Assembly (NCBI GenBank): GCA_024401115.1
Contig: JAKSLP010000025.1
Location: forward strand, 1 to 41,001
From: Bacteroidaceae bacterium
GTDB taxonomy: Bacteria > Bacteroidota > Bacteroidia > Bacteroidales > Bacteroidaceae
Direction: 5' to 3'
DNA: 41,001 nucleotides
Part shown: positions 15,849 to 24,690 of the stretch, one piece after another
Layout: each line of letters opens with the position of its first letter
How positions within the stretch are numbered: position 1 is the stretch's first letter
Made by a program: the position numbers and the translations under genes
Notes under the pieces: generated by a model
Told to the model about the DNA's origin: nothing
Databases searched by the model: none
Seen by the model: only the letters and a program-made list of their open reading frames with translations

Positions 15849-18800
15849 ATGAAACAAAAGTTTTTGAGCAGTGCCATGGTCATGGTTTTAATGGCCACCG
15901 GCACTGCTTTTTCTCAGTCTCTGGAGAACTTTCAGGCTCCTCCACAGCAGTCCATGCCCCGTGTGTGGTGGCATTGGATGAACGGAAATATCACAAAAGA
16001 CGGTATTGTAAAGGATATTCAGTGGATGAAGAAGAGCGGCATCGCTGGTTTCCATGTGTTTGATGCGGGTCTTGCCACGCCACAGATTGTGGAGAAGCGT
16101 CTGGAGTACATGACTCCGGAATGGAAAGATGCTTTCAAGACGGCTATCGAGACAGGTGACAAATTGGGCATGGAGATGACCATTGCCAGTGCACCGGGAT
16201 GGAGTGCTACCGGAGGTCCTTGGGTAGAGCCTAAGGATGCCATGAAGCGTCTGACATGGAAAGAGGTGACCGTGAAGAGCGACGGCAAGAAACCGGTAAA
16301 GATGGCCCTTCCTGATCCTTTCCAGTTTATTGGGACTTTCCAGAATGCAGGCGGTGGCGCTACGGTTACCAGTGCGCTCAGTGGCGGAAATGGAACCGTA
16401 GTCCCTTATTATGAGGATATTGCTGTACTGGCCTATCGTATACCAAAGGCAGAAAAGACCCTGCAGGAACTGAACGCCAAGGTTACCAGCAGCGGAGGCG
16501 AGTTTACCGTGGAGCAACTGACCGATGGCGATCATCAGACTTCAGCATTGCTTCCATATAATAAGGAGAAGGGTTATGGATGGATTCAGTACGAGTTCCC
16601 GGAGCCTGTGACCGTTCGTGCCATTAGCCTGAATGCAGGCAGGGTGCGCGGGGAATGGGAAACCAAGATTCCTGAACAGTATAACAAGTTGCTGGCCTCG
16701 GATGATGGCGTGAACTTCAGAGTCATTGCCGGTATTCCGGATGGAGGAGTGGCTAATCTGACTATGACAATCCCTACAACTACAGCTAAATACTTCCGTG
16801 TGCAGGTTAAGAATCCGGTAGCTGATACCACTTATGCGGCTTTCGGCGCTCCTGTTGTGGAGCCAAAGGGTACGGATGTTGCTGAATTTAATCTGTATAC
16901 CTCTTCCCGCATCAATCATACCGAGGAAAAGGCTGGTTTTGCTGCCACATGGGACTTGGATCATTATCCTTCTCCTTCGGTTTCACCTGACGAGACTATC
17001 GCCAAGGGGGATGTTATCGATATCACTTCCTTTGTTCATGACGGTGAGATTGACTGGAAGGCTCCTGCGGGCAACTGGAAGATTATGCGTGTGGGCTTTG
17101 GCCTTACCGGAAAGATGAACCATCCGGCATCTCCCGAGGCTACGGGTCTGGAGGTGGATAAACTGGATCCTGTGGCATGGAGAAAATATTTCGACACCTA
17201 TTTTGATATGTACAAGGATGCTGCCGGTGGATTGATGGGAAGCCGCGGTATCCAGTATGTGCTGACCGACAGTTATGAGGCTGGTGCCGAGACCTGGACT
17301 CCGGCCATGCTGCAGGAGTTCAAGAAGCGTCGCGGCTATGATATGCTGCCATGGATTCCGGTACTTACCGGACAGATCATTGGCAGTGCCGAGGAGAGTG
17401 AGAAGTTCCTTTGGGACTGGCGAAAGACGCATTCCGAGCTGATTGCGGAGAACTATGACCGCCTGACCGATTTTGCCAAGGAGCGTGGCATGAAGGGACG
17501 TTACAGCGAGGCTCATGAGAACGGCCGTCTTTATCTGGTGGATGGTATGGACGTAAAGCGTACGGCTAATTATCCGATGAGTGCCATCTGGTGCTATATG
17601 GGTATCAAACAGGGTGGTTCCAGCCGTCCTATGGCCGAGGCTGACATCAAGGAATCATCTTCTGTGGCACATGTCTACGGTCAGAACATTGCCGCTGCCG
17701 AGTCTATGACTTCTATCGGATTTAACAATAATGCCTGGAACTTTTATCCAAGTAATCTGAAGCAAGTAGCTGATACTGAGTTGGCTAACGGATTGAACCT
17801 GTTTGTTATCCATGAGTCTGCTCATCAGCCTTTGGACAATAAGCAACCGGGTTTGGGCTTGATGATTTTCGGTCAGTGGTTCAATCGTCACGAGACATGG
17901 GCTGATAAGGCGTATGCGTGGATGAATTACCTGGGCCGCAGCAGCTATATGTTGCAACAGGGCCATTATGTAGCCGATGTGCTGTATTATTATGGTGAGG
18001 ACAATAATATTACCGGTCTGTTTGGCGACTTTGGTAATCCGGTTATGCCACAGGGCTACAGCTTTGATTACCTGAATGCCGATGCACTTACCCGTCTGGT
18101 GGAGGTGAATAACGGCAACCTGACCACCCCTTCAGGCATGAAGTATAAGGTGCTGTATCTGGACAAGAATGTCAAGACCATGTCGCTTACCGTACTGCGC
18201 AAACTGGCCAAACTGGCTGAGAAGGGTGCCGTAATCTGCGGTTTCCAGCCCCAGCAGCCAGCCTCTCTGACTGATGATCCTGCCGAGTTCAACGCCCTGG
18301 TGGATCAGATTTGGAACAGCGGCCGTAAGAATGTCTATTATACAGCCGTGGATCTGGAGAATGTATTGAAGACAGAGGGTATTACCCCTGATTTCCTGTA
18401 CGATGCAGCCCGAATCCCAGAGATGCGCTATGTGCATCGCACCACTTCCGACAGCGAAATCTATTGGGTAAACAAGCATGATGACCAGACCCTGAGTACT
18501 GAGGTTTCCTTCCGTGTTACCGGTAAGGTGCCTGAAATCTGGCATCCGGATAACGGACAGGTGGAGAAGGCTGAGTACCGCGAGGTTAACGGCCGTACGT
18601 TGGTTACCCTGAATCTGGTTCCTGATGATGCTGTGTTTGTGGTGTTTAAGGATAAGGCTACCGATACAGTCCTGGCCACTACACGTGTTCAAACCGAGGG
18701 AGGAGAGGAGATTCCCGTTGCAGGTCCATGGGAGGTGCAGTTCCAGGAGCATCGCGGAGCACCTGAGAAGGCCACTTTCGAAGAACTGAAATCATATACC

Positions 18801-19184
18801 GAGAATGCGGATAAGGGCATTAAGTATTTTTCGGGTGAAGCCACATATCGTAAGACTATTAATATCAATAAGAAACAGTTTGTCGCTCACGGCGCATATG
18901 TACTGGACTTGGGACAGGTAGGCATTATGGCAGAGGTGACAGTCAATGGCCAGAATCTGGGTATAACCTGGAAGGCTCCTTATCAGATTGATGTTACTCC
19001 GGCATTGAAGGCTGGCGATAATGAAATAGAAATAAAGGTCTATAATCCATGGGTAAACCGTCTTATCGGTGACCAGCAACCAGATGCTGAGCAGTTGACT
19101 TACACCAGTTTACAATTCTATCAGGAGGATTCCCCACTGGTTCCATCCGGTTTGATGGGTCCGGTGAAACTGATTGCCAAATGA
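15849..19184 (+). CDS. GH106 family alpha-L-rhamnosidase
   Basis: A 1111-residue secreted glycosidase. A signal peptide ends near TAFS, and the mature start has the family landmark MPRVWWHWMNGNITKDGI followed by the barrel segment GIAGFHVFDAG. Further barrel blocks are YVLTDSYEAGAETWTPAM, FKKRRGYDMLPWIPVLTG and GRYSEAHENG, which probably carries an acidic catalytic residue. A C-terminal galactose-binding-like jelly roll is seen in YVLDLGQVGIMAEVTVNGQN through NEIEIKVYNPWVNRLIGD. GH106 enzymes release terminal alpha-L-rhamnose from plant pectins such as rhamnogalacturonan. No SusC/SusD pair lies nearby, so this is not a full utilisation locus. A strong terminator follows at 19217. Confidence 0.88.
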   Translation: MKQKFLSSAMVMVLMATGTAFSQSLENFQAPPQQSMPRVWWHWMNGNITKDGIVKDIQWMKKSGIAGFHVFDAGLATPQIVEKRLEYMTPEWKDAFKTAIETGDKLGMEMTIASAPGWSATGGPWVEPKDAMKRLTWKEVTVKSDGKKPVKMALPDPFQFIGTFQNAGGGATVTSALSGGNGTVVPYYEDIAVLAYRIPKAEKTLQELNAKVTSSGGEFTVEQLTDGDHQTSALLPYNKEKGYGWIQYEFPEPVTVRAISLNAGRVRGEWETKIPEQYNKLLASDDGVNFRVIAGIPDGGVANLTMTIPTTTAKYFRVQVKNPVADTTYAAFGAPVVEPKGTDVAEFNLYTSSRINHTEEKAGFAATWDLDHYPSPSVSPDETIAKGDVIDITSFVHDGEIDWKAPAGNWKIMRVGFGLTGKMNHPASPEATGLEVDKLDPVAWRKYFDTYFDMYKDAAGGLMGSRGIQYVLTDSYEAGAETWTPAMLQEFKKRRGYDMLPWIPVLTGQIIGSAEESEKFLWDWRKTHSELIAENYDRLTDFAKERGMKGRYSEAHENGRLYLVDGMDVKRTANYPMSAIWCYMGIKQGGSSRPMAEADIKESSSVAHVYGQNIAAAESMTSIGFNNNAWNFYPSNLKQVADTELANGLNLFVIHESAHQPLDNKQPGLGLMIFGQWFNRHETWADKAYAWMNYLGRSSYMLQQGHYVADVLYYYGEDNNITGLFGDFGNPVMPQGYSFDYLNADALTRLVEVNNGNLTTPSGMKYKVLYLDKNVKTMSLTVLRKLAKLAEKGAVICGFQPQQPASLTDDPAEFNALVDQIWNSGRKNVYYTAVDLENVLKTEGITPDFLYDAARIPEMRYVHRTTSDSEIYWVNKHDDQTLSTEVSFRVTGKVPEIWHPDNGQVEKAEYREVNGRTLVTLNLVPDDAVFVVFKDKATDTVLATTRVQTEGGEEIPVAGPWEVQFQEHRGAPEKATFEELKSYTENADKGIKYFSGEATYRKTININKKQFVAHGAYVLDLGQVGIMAEVTVNGQNLGITWKAPYQIDVTPALKAGDNEIEIKVYNPWVNRLIGDQQPDAEQLTYTSLQFYQEDSPLVPSGLMGPVKLIAK

Positions 19185-19216
19185 TGATATAGCATCATTT
19201 TTATAGCTTACAACAT

Positions 19217-19250
19217 AAAAGGGCAGGTTGATACAGACCTGCCCTTATTG
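19217..19250 (+). terminator. Terminator after the GH106 gene
   Basis: A perfect 10-bp stem AAGGGCAGGT / ACCTGCCCTT (19219-19228 with 19237-19246) is followed by TATTGTTTT. Confidence 0.85.
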
Positions 19251-19257
19251 TTTTACC

Positions 19258-19354
19258 ATAAAAAAACATGGCCGATCTTCGCAGACCAGCCACATTCCGA
19301 AAAATGTTTAATTAGGGTTACGGGAACACATGTAGTATGAACTACATGCAACCG
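19258..19354 (-). ncRNA. Candidate small RNA of about 95 nt
   Basis: The 487-base gap 19185-19671 has no gene. On its minus strand, a -7-like box TACATTTG (19359-19366) is followed by a perfect 8-bp hairpin CATGTAGT / ACTACATG (19329-19348). A terminator-like stem comes next (TGGCTGGTC with GATCGGCCA, 19269-19292, two G-U pairs), ending in seven Ts (19260-19266). Promoter, structure and terminator in that order look like a small RNA gene. No -33 element is clear and I recognise no family. Confidence 0.35.
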
Positions 19355-19366
19355 TATGCAAATGTA

Positions 19367-19671
19367 GTATTTTTTTTTCTTTCCTAAAAATTTGTCTGAA
19401 AAAAGTGTCATTTTTTTCCTCAACATAGTCCTTATTTTCTTATATGGGACACAAATAGGAAATATGGAACAGCGCCATATTTGATCCTTTTGCCCCTTTT
19501 CGTTCCATCTCTTTTGATTATAGTTCTTAGGGGGACTTACAATATAAGGTGTATGTAAAGTTATGGAACTGCGGGTTCCGGGTTTTTAAATATTAAATAA
19601 TCCTATAGGATTCGTCAAGAATGAAAAAATCGGCTTAACTTTGCATAAAATGATAATAAATCCGTAAAACT
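19367..19671. other. AT-rich gene-free stretch
   Basis: It contains a perfect 8-bp hairpin AAATATGG / CCATATTT (19460-19482), T-rich tracts and, at 19636-19643, TAACTTTG. The last is the likely -7 box for the operon starting at 19672. No coding frame is credible here. Confidence 0.5.
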
Positions 19672-20706
19672 ATGGCGTATTGTATTTCCTGCCCGGAAGA
19701 GGGCTATATTCCCCAGCAGAATGTGAAGATTTATGTGGAGGACCAGTTCTATCCACAGGTCAATGCACTGATTTGCCAGCACTATGACCAGATTCAGGAG
19801 AATATGGGCAATGAGGGTGACGGTCTGTTGCTGTATCTGCCGATGTTGTGGGAGGAAACACCGGACGAGTTGATGGAATATATTACCGGTCATCATGCCG
19901 ACCAGCTGAAACCGCTGAAGACCTTGGAGTCGCTGAAACTGATTTGGCCTGCCGAGGTAGTAGAGCAGATTAAGGGTGCCGGATATTTGCAATATACCAT
20001 GGGATATAGTGGCCATCAATGGATTAGAGGATTGAATTTCACTCCTTTGGCTGATGGTGATGTGCCTAATGACACCTTGCTGAAACTGGCAGGTATCGAG
20101 GAATGGACGCCATCGGAAGAGGAGGAGAGTCCTGCTGAAACCGTTGAGGAGGTGGAGGTTGTACAGGAAACTCCGGTATTCAATGCTGCACAGTGGGAGG
20201 AGGACGACTTGACGATGAAGCATGCATCCGATGCACTGGCAGAGGGTCACATCACCGACGAGCAGAAGGAAAAATTGAACACATTGATAGAGAATAGCCG
20301 TGACCTGATACGTGGCGGTCTTTCCATCCAGATGATCCGCATACTGGCACAGGCTCATAACAAGTTGAGCCCGCTGCAGATAACCGATGATTTCCGTATC
20401 TTGCTTCCGGAGTTCAACAACATGGAAATTCCATTGAAGCCTTTGCAGCGTGCCATGTTCATCGTGTTCCAGAATCACCCAGAGGGTGTAAGCAAGGCAG
20501 ATATGGCCAACCTGAAGGATGAGATTTACAGCATCTACCGCAAGACATCCGACAAATGGAACATCCTCAAGCTGAAGAGTAATGTGAAGGCGCTGAGTGA
20601 CGAGAACGCCACGACCTTCGAGGATAAGTGTCATGCCATGCGCCGTCAGTTCCTGGCACGTCTGGACGAGACTATTGCCTGCCATTATCTTCCTGTAATT
20701 AAATGA
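19672..20706 (+). CDS. Uncharacterised acidic protein, first gene of a three-gene operon
   Basis: A 344-residue, probably cytoplasmic protein without signal peptide or membrane helix. Two parts can be seen. Residues 1 to about 140 begin MAYCISCPEEGYIPQQN, with two close Cys residues. A Glu/Val-rich acidic linker (about 145-170) follows, then a helical C-terminal half with DDFRILLPEFNNMEIPLKPLQRAMFIVF. This half resembles a domain found in many Bacteroidetes hypothetical proteins; I know no function for it. Its stop overlaps the next gene by 4 bases (ATGA), which indicates translational coupling. Promoter TAACTTTG lies 29 bases upstream. Confidence 0.75.
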   Translation: MAYCISCPEEGYIPQQNVKIYVEDQFYPQVNALICQHYDQIQENMGNEGDGLLLYLPMLWEETPDELMEYITGHHADQLKPLKTLESLKLIWPAEVVEQIKGAGYLQYTMGYSGHQWIRGLNFTPLADGDVPNDTLLKLAGIEEWTPSEEEESPAETVEEVEVVQETPVFNAAQWEEDDLTMKHASDALAEGHITDEQKEKLNTLIENSRDLIRGGLSIQMIRILAQAHNKLSPLQITDDFRILLPEFNNMEIPLKPLQRAMFIVFQNHPEGVSKADMANLKDEIYSIYRKTSDKWNILKLKSNVKALSDENATTFEDKCHAMRRQFLARLDETIACHYLPVIK

Positions 20707-21023
20707 TAATCATCAGGAATAAATGGTTGCCCGTAGGCCGGAAATATTATGCCATCAATCTTTTTGGCATAGTTTTTGCTAAAGGCCAATTGGATGCCGT
20801 TTCCAGAAACCACGAATACATCCACACACTGCAGCAGCGTGAGATGCTCTTCATCGGTTTCTACATCTGGTATCTGGTGGAATGGCTTATCGGTTTTTGC
20901 CGGTATCGCGACAGCCACAAGGCTTACCGCCAGATTCGTTTTGAAAGAGAAGCTTATGCTCATCAGTATGATATGGGGTATAAGAACATTAGAAAACATT
21001 TTTCATGGTATAGGATAATATGA
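20703..21023 (+). CDS. HEYIH-containing mini-protein (possible zinc peptidase-like)
   Basis: A 106-residue protein. It contains H37-E38-Y-I-H41, the HExxH signature of zinc metallopeptidases. An acidic helix FEREAYAHQ follows (E81, E83), which could give the third zinc ligand as in gluzincins. A hydrophobic segment (about residues 48-65, FIGFYIWYLVEWLIGF) lies between them and may anchor the protein to the membrane. It is shorter than known active peptidases, so it could equally be a zinc-binding structural protein. It overlaps the preceding and following genes by 4 bases each. Confidence 0.78.
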   Translation: MIIIRNKWLPVGRKYYAINLFGIVFAKGQLDAVSRNHEYIHTLQQREMLFIGFYIWYLVEWLIGFCRYRDSHKAYRQIRFEREAYAHQYDMGYKNIRKHFSWYRII

Positions 21024-22306
21024 GAAGATTGTTTGTTTTATTTATAATGCTGGCATGCCTGTTCGGTGGAGCAGGTACTCCGGTTTATGCACAGGATATT
21101 CAGTTTACTAAGGATAAACAGGTTAAGAAACTGCTCCGTACCGGTAAGGCGAAGGAGGCAGAGGTCATTATTAACAGCCTATTGAAAGTTGACCCTAAGA
21201 AAGCTAAGAATAAGAAGACGGATGTTCCGATGGTGGCCGAGGGTACGGAGTTTGATGATTCCTACCTGGATGGCAAGAAGCCAAAGATTAACGACAGCAT
21301 TGAGTATTATTTTCTGACTGGTTTGTATAAGCGTACTCAGTATGATCAGGAAAACACCAAGCTTTATCTGAAGAATAAGCCCGACACGGTGGCCTATTTC
21401 TCGCGTCTTTATGAGATGATGGATGCACTTGATCATTGCTATCCGGGTCTGAACACCTTGAAACATGAGGATGCCGAAGCCAAGGATATTATCCGTCAGC
21501 ATAAGGACAATTTGGGACGTGGCGGCAACTTCTATCTGGCAAAAAAGGATATGAAGTCGGCTTTCAAGTTTTTCCACAAATATGTACAGATGGCTGATAA
21601 GCAACTGTTTACTTCTACTGACAGCTTGATGAACCGTGCTCTTTACAATACGGCTTATGTAGCCAGCCAGTTGCAAGATTATAATACGGTGCTGAAATAC
21701 GGCAATCAGCTGTTGCGCCGTGGCGATATTTCCGAGGAGACGGACTTGCTGGTAGTGGATGCGTTAAGCAAAATGGGACGTCTTGACGAGTGGAAAGAGG
21801 CGTTGAAACAGGCAGTTAATCGTCATCCGGAGTCGTTCTTTTTCTATGCATCGCTGATTGACTACTACATTGACAATGGTGCCAGCGACAAAGCATTGGA
21901 CTATGCCGACGGATTGGTGAAGAATGATCCGATGAATGGTTTGAAGAATTTTGTGAAAGGCTATGTCTATCAGCATATTGGTAAATACCACGATGCCATT
22001 ATCTGGATGGAGGTGTGCGACCGCTTGGATCCGGGTGTTCCTGAGAATCTTTCGGCCTTGGGATTTTGCTATGTGTCTATGGCTGAGGAGTTTGAGACTT
22101 CATTGCGCGGAAATCGCACTACGCCGGAAGAAAAGGAAAAGTTGCAGGAATACTACCAGCAGGCTAAAAAATACTTGGAAGCCTGCCGTCAGAAGCGGCC
22201 CGATAACCCGGAATTCTGGGCATCGGCATTGTATAAGGTATATTACAACCTGAACGATGGCGATGCGTTGGATGAGATAGAAGGTATTCTTCACAATCAG
22301 AAATAA
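21020..22306 (+). CDS. Secreted tetratricopeptide-repeat protein
   Basis: A 428-residue protein with a signal peptide (MRRLFVLFIMLACLFGGAGT through VYAQ). The mature part is almost wholly helical, with TPR-like helix pairs. Examples are AKEAEVIINSLLKVDP near the start, QLQDYNTVLKYGNQLLRRGD in the middle, and NGASDKALDYADGLVKNDPM and IGKYHDAIIWMEVCDRLDPG towards the end. TPR proteins act as scaffolds, and this one is likely periplasmic. It ends the coupled operon 19672-22306, and the terminator at 22310 follows at once. Its operon partners suggest that the HEYIH protein, if membrane bound, could work with it at the periplasmic face. Confidence 0.82.
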   Translation: MRRLFVLFIMLACLFGGAGTPVYAQDIQFTKDKQVKKLLRTGKAKEAEVIINSLLKVDPKKAKNKKTDVPMVAEGTEFDDSYLDGKKPKINDSIEYYFLTGLYKRTQYDQENTKLYLKNKPDTVAYFSRLYEMMDALDHCYPGLNTLKHEDAEAKDIIRQHKDNLGRGGNFYLAKKDMKSAFKFFHKYVQMADKQLFTSTDSLMNRALYNTAYVASQLQDYNTVLKYGNQLLRRGDISEETDLLVVDALSKMGRLDEWKEALKQAVNRHPESFFFYASLIDYYIDNGASDKALDYADGLVKNDPMNGLKNFVKGYVYQHIGKYHDAIIWMEVCDRLDPGVPENLSALGFCYVSMAEEFETSLRGNRTTPEEKEKLQEYYQQAKKYLEACRQKRPDNPEFWASALYKVYYNLNDGDALDEIEGILHNQK

Positions 22307-22309
22307 AAG

Positions 22310-22346
22310 CATAACACAATGAGGACTCCATCCTCATCGTGTTATG
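22310..22346. terminator. Bidirectional terminator shared by the TPR gene and relA-like gene
   Basis: A 16-bp stem with one mismatch (CATAACACAATGAGGA against TCCTCATCGTGTTATG) has a 5-base loop. The stem includes the stop codon and last codons of the relA-like gene (stop at 22334-22336). Confidence 0.85.
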
Positions 22347-24559
22347 TTTAGTACACCCTTTACGGTTTTCAGCTTCTTGATCAGTTGCTCCAGTTTGCGG
22401 GTATCGTCTACCGATACGGTCAGTGTTCCGCCAAACATGCCGTCGTTACTGTCAATAGAGATGGTGCGCAGGGTAATGTTTGGCTCCTTCATGATGATGG
22501 AAGTGATGTTGTTCACAATACCGATGTCATCGTTGCCCACAATATGCAGGGTACTCTGGTATTGGCTTCCGCCTTTTCCTGCCCATTTGGCCCGCACGAT
22601 GCGATAGCCGAAGCGGCTCTCCAGATCGTGTGCATTCGGACAGTCGCAGCGGTGAATCTTGAATCCTCCGGTTACGGTCACAAAGCCGAAAATGTCATCG
22701 CCGTAGATAGGATTACAGCACTTAGCCAATGTAAAGTCTATGCCTTTCAGGTCGTTACCGATGACCAGCACATCACTGTTCGCATGTGATTTTACATCCT
22801 CCTCCCTCAATTCAAAGGTTCCGGCAGTCTGTGCAGGAGCGGTCTCGGCCTCGCCATGTTCTATCTTCTGCAATTCCAGATATTTGTCCATCACCTCGTT
22901 CAGGTCCAGTTTCTCGGACAGGATATCGTTATAGAAATCCATGCCCTCCTTATAGCCCAACTTGCGTATCAGTTTGGCCAGTACCGGCTCCTCGTACTCT
23001 ATCTTGCGGTTGCGGAACTTGCGGTCCAGCATCTCACGGGCATACACGCTCTGCTTGGCAGCCATTTCCTTCAGCGCAGCACGGATCTTGGCCTTGGCAC
23101 GGCTGGTAGTCACCACATTCAGCCAGTCCTGCTTAGGGGTCTGGTTGTTGCTGGTCATAATCTCCACCTGATCACCGCTTTGCAGACGCTCACGGATAGG
23201 AACGCTCTTGCCGTTGATTCGGGCACCGATGCACTGGTTGCCTATGCGCGAATGAATATGATAGGCAAAGTCCAGCACCGTAGCACCCTTGGCCAGTTTG
23301 TACAAGTCGCCCTGAGGACTGAACACGAACACCTCCTTGTCGTAAAGGTCCATCTTGAACTGATCCATGGCCGACATGCCGTCCTGATTCTCCAATGCCC
23401 GGCGGATGCTATTCAGCCAGTCGTCCAGTCCTGCCTCGCTCTTCACGCCCTTGTAGCGCCAGTGTGCAGCCAGGCCTCGCTCGGCAATCTCATCCATTCT
23501 TTCGGTACGTATCTGCACCTCCACCCATTTCTTCTCAGGACCTAACACGGTGATATGCAGACTCTCATAGCCGTTGCTCTTAGGCACTGACAGCCAGTCG
23601 CGCATACGCTTAGGGTTAGGCTGGTACATATCCGTCACGATGCTGTACACCATCCAGCAGTCCGGTTTTTCCTTCTGAGGCTCCGACTCCAGAATCACGC
23701 GGATAGCGAACAGGTCGTACACTCCTTCAAAGTTGCACTTCTGTTTCTTCATCTTCTGATAGATGGAGTGGATGCTCTTGGTACGTCCCTTCATGTGGAA
23801 CTTCAGTCCTGCGGCAGTCAGTTTTTCCTGAATAGGTCCGATAAAGTCAGCTATGTATTTGTCGCGTGCCTTCTTGGTGGCATTCAGTTTCTCCTTAATA
23901 TGATAGTAGGCATCATGCTCCAGATATTTCAGCGACAGGTCTTCCAACTCAGATTTCAGCACATACAAACCCAGTTTATGGGCCAGCGGCGCATACAGAT
24001 AGGCAGCCTCGTTGCTTACCTGTCGGCGGGCTTCCTCATTGTCGGTATCCTTAATCTGACGCATCAGGTTCACGCGGTCGGCAATCATAATCAGCACCAC
24101 GCGCATGTCCTCGGCAAAACTCAGCAGCAGGTCGCGGAAGTTCTCGGTTTCAATGGAAGGATTCTTTTCGTATAGCTCGCTGATACGCACCAGACCCCGG
24201 ATAATGCTGCCCACGTCCTCTCCAAACTTGGCTTTCACCTCGTCGGAAGTCAGCAGGTTGCGGCGCACCAGCTTGTGTAACATGATGCTGATGAGCGATG
24301 CCCGTTCCAGTCCAATCTCACGGGTGGCGATGATGGCGGTCTGAATATCCATAAGGATTGGATTCAGTCCGAAGGCATCGCGCTGTATCTGGCCCTCTTC
24401 CAGAAAGTGACGGATTAAAAGTCTGACATTCAGTATGTCGCCTTTAGTGATGTGTGCAGAAGGCAACTCTTCCAGTTGCTGGATGGCTGCCTCAATCTTG
24501 GCACTTTCTTCCGGTGTGAAAATTACTCTCTCGTCCATACGCTGTAAGATTTGCTCCAT
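22334..24559 (-). CDS. relA: RelA-type (p)ppGpp synthetase with decayed hydrolase site
   Basis: A 741-residue long RSH protein. Order: N-terminal HD-like region (to about 200), synthetase (about 245-360; RTKSIHSIYQKM, YDLFAIRVI, KSNGYESLH, EVQIRT), TGS (about 410-470, VFSPQGDLYKLAKGATVLDF), zinc-finger-like CCNPIYGDD and a C-terminal ACT domain. In bifunctional Rel/SpoT the hydrolase has HD..ED (LLHDVVEDT) and DRLHN. Here the matching segments read MLHKLVRRN (H95-K96) and DRVNL, so key acidic and Asn residues are lost. It should therefore make but not degrade (p)ppGpp, like RelA. A separate bifunctional copy is expected elsewhere in the genome. TATATTTG at 24579-24586 on the minus strand is the likely promoter. 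Confidence 0.92.
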   Translation of the reverse strand: MEQILQRMDERVIFTPEESAKIEAAIQQLEELPSAHITKGDILNVRLLIRHFLEEGQIQRDAFGLNPILMDIQTAIIATREIGLERASLISIMLHKLVRRNLLTSDEVKAKFGEDVGSIIRGLVRISELYEKNPSIETENFRDLLLSFAEDMRVVLIMIADRVNLMRQIKDTDNEEARRQVSNEAAYLYAPLAHKLGLYVLKSELEDLSLKYLEHDAYYHIKEKLNATKKARDKYIADFIGPIQEKLTAAGLKFHMKGRTKSIHSIYQKMKKQKCNFEGVYDLFAIRVILESEPQKEKPDCWMVYSIVTDMYQPNPKRMRDWLSVPKSNGYESLHITVLGPEKKWVEVQIRTERMDEIAERGLAAHWRYKGVKSEAGLDDWLNSIRRALENQDGMSAMDQFKMDLYDKEVFVFSPQGDLYKLAKGATVLDFAYHIHSRIGNQCIGARINGKSVPIRERLQSGDQVEIMTSNNQTPKQDWLNVVTTSRAKAKIRAALKEMAAKQSVYAREMLDRKFRNRKIEYEEPVLAKLIRKLGYKEGMDFYNDILSEKLDLNEVMDKYLELQKIEHGEAETAPAQTAGTFELREEDVKSHANSDVLVIGNDLKGIDFTLAKCCNPIYGDDIFGFVTVTGGFKIHRCDCPNAHDLESRFGYRIVRAKWAGKGGSQYQSTLHIVGNDDIGIVNNITSIIMKEPNITLRTISIDSNDGMFGGTLTVSVDDTRKLEQLIKKLKTVKGVLNITR

Positions 24560-24578
24560 AAGCTATAAGATTTGATTA

Positions 24579-24636
24579 CAAATATACACTTTTTCTCCCA
24601 TTTTTTTGCCCGAGTAAGATAAAAAAGCTAAATTTG
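24579..24636. promoter_or_regulatory. Divergent promoters of relA-like and DUF4301 genes
   Basis: Minus strand: TATATTTG at 24579-24586, 20 bases before relA. Plus strand: TTTG (24605-24608), 20 bases, then TAAATTTG (24629-24636), 54 bases before the DUF4301 ATG. Confidence 0.7.
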
Positions 24637-24690
24637 TTGCATAAAATAATGTAGAAATAACAAAATCAAATAAATCTAAAGACGATAAAT

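Noticed and set aside
19615..20685. A 356-codon minus-strand frame opposite the acidic-protein gene
   Set aside because: The plus-strand gene has a promoter, 4-base coupled overlaps and normal composition. The antisense frame is rich in His, Gln and Leu, as mirrored frames usually are.
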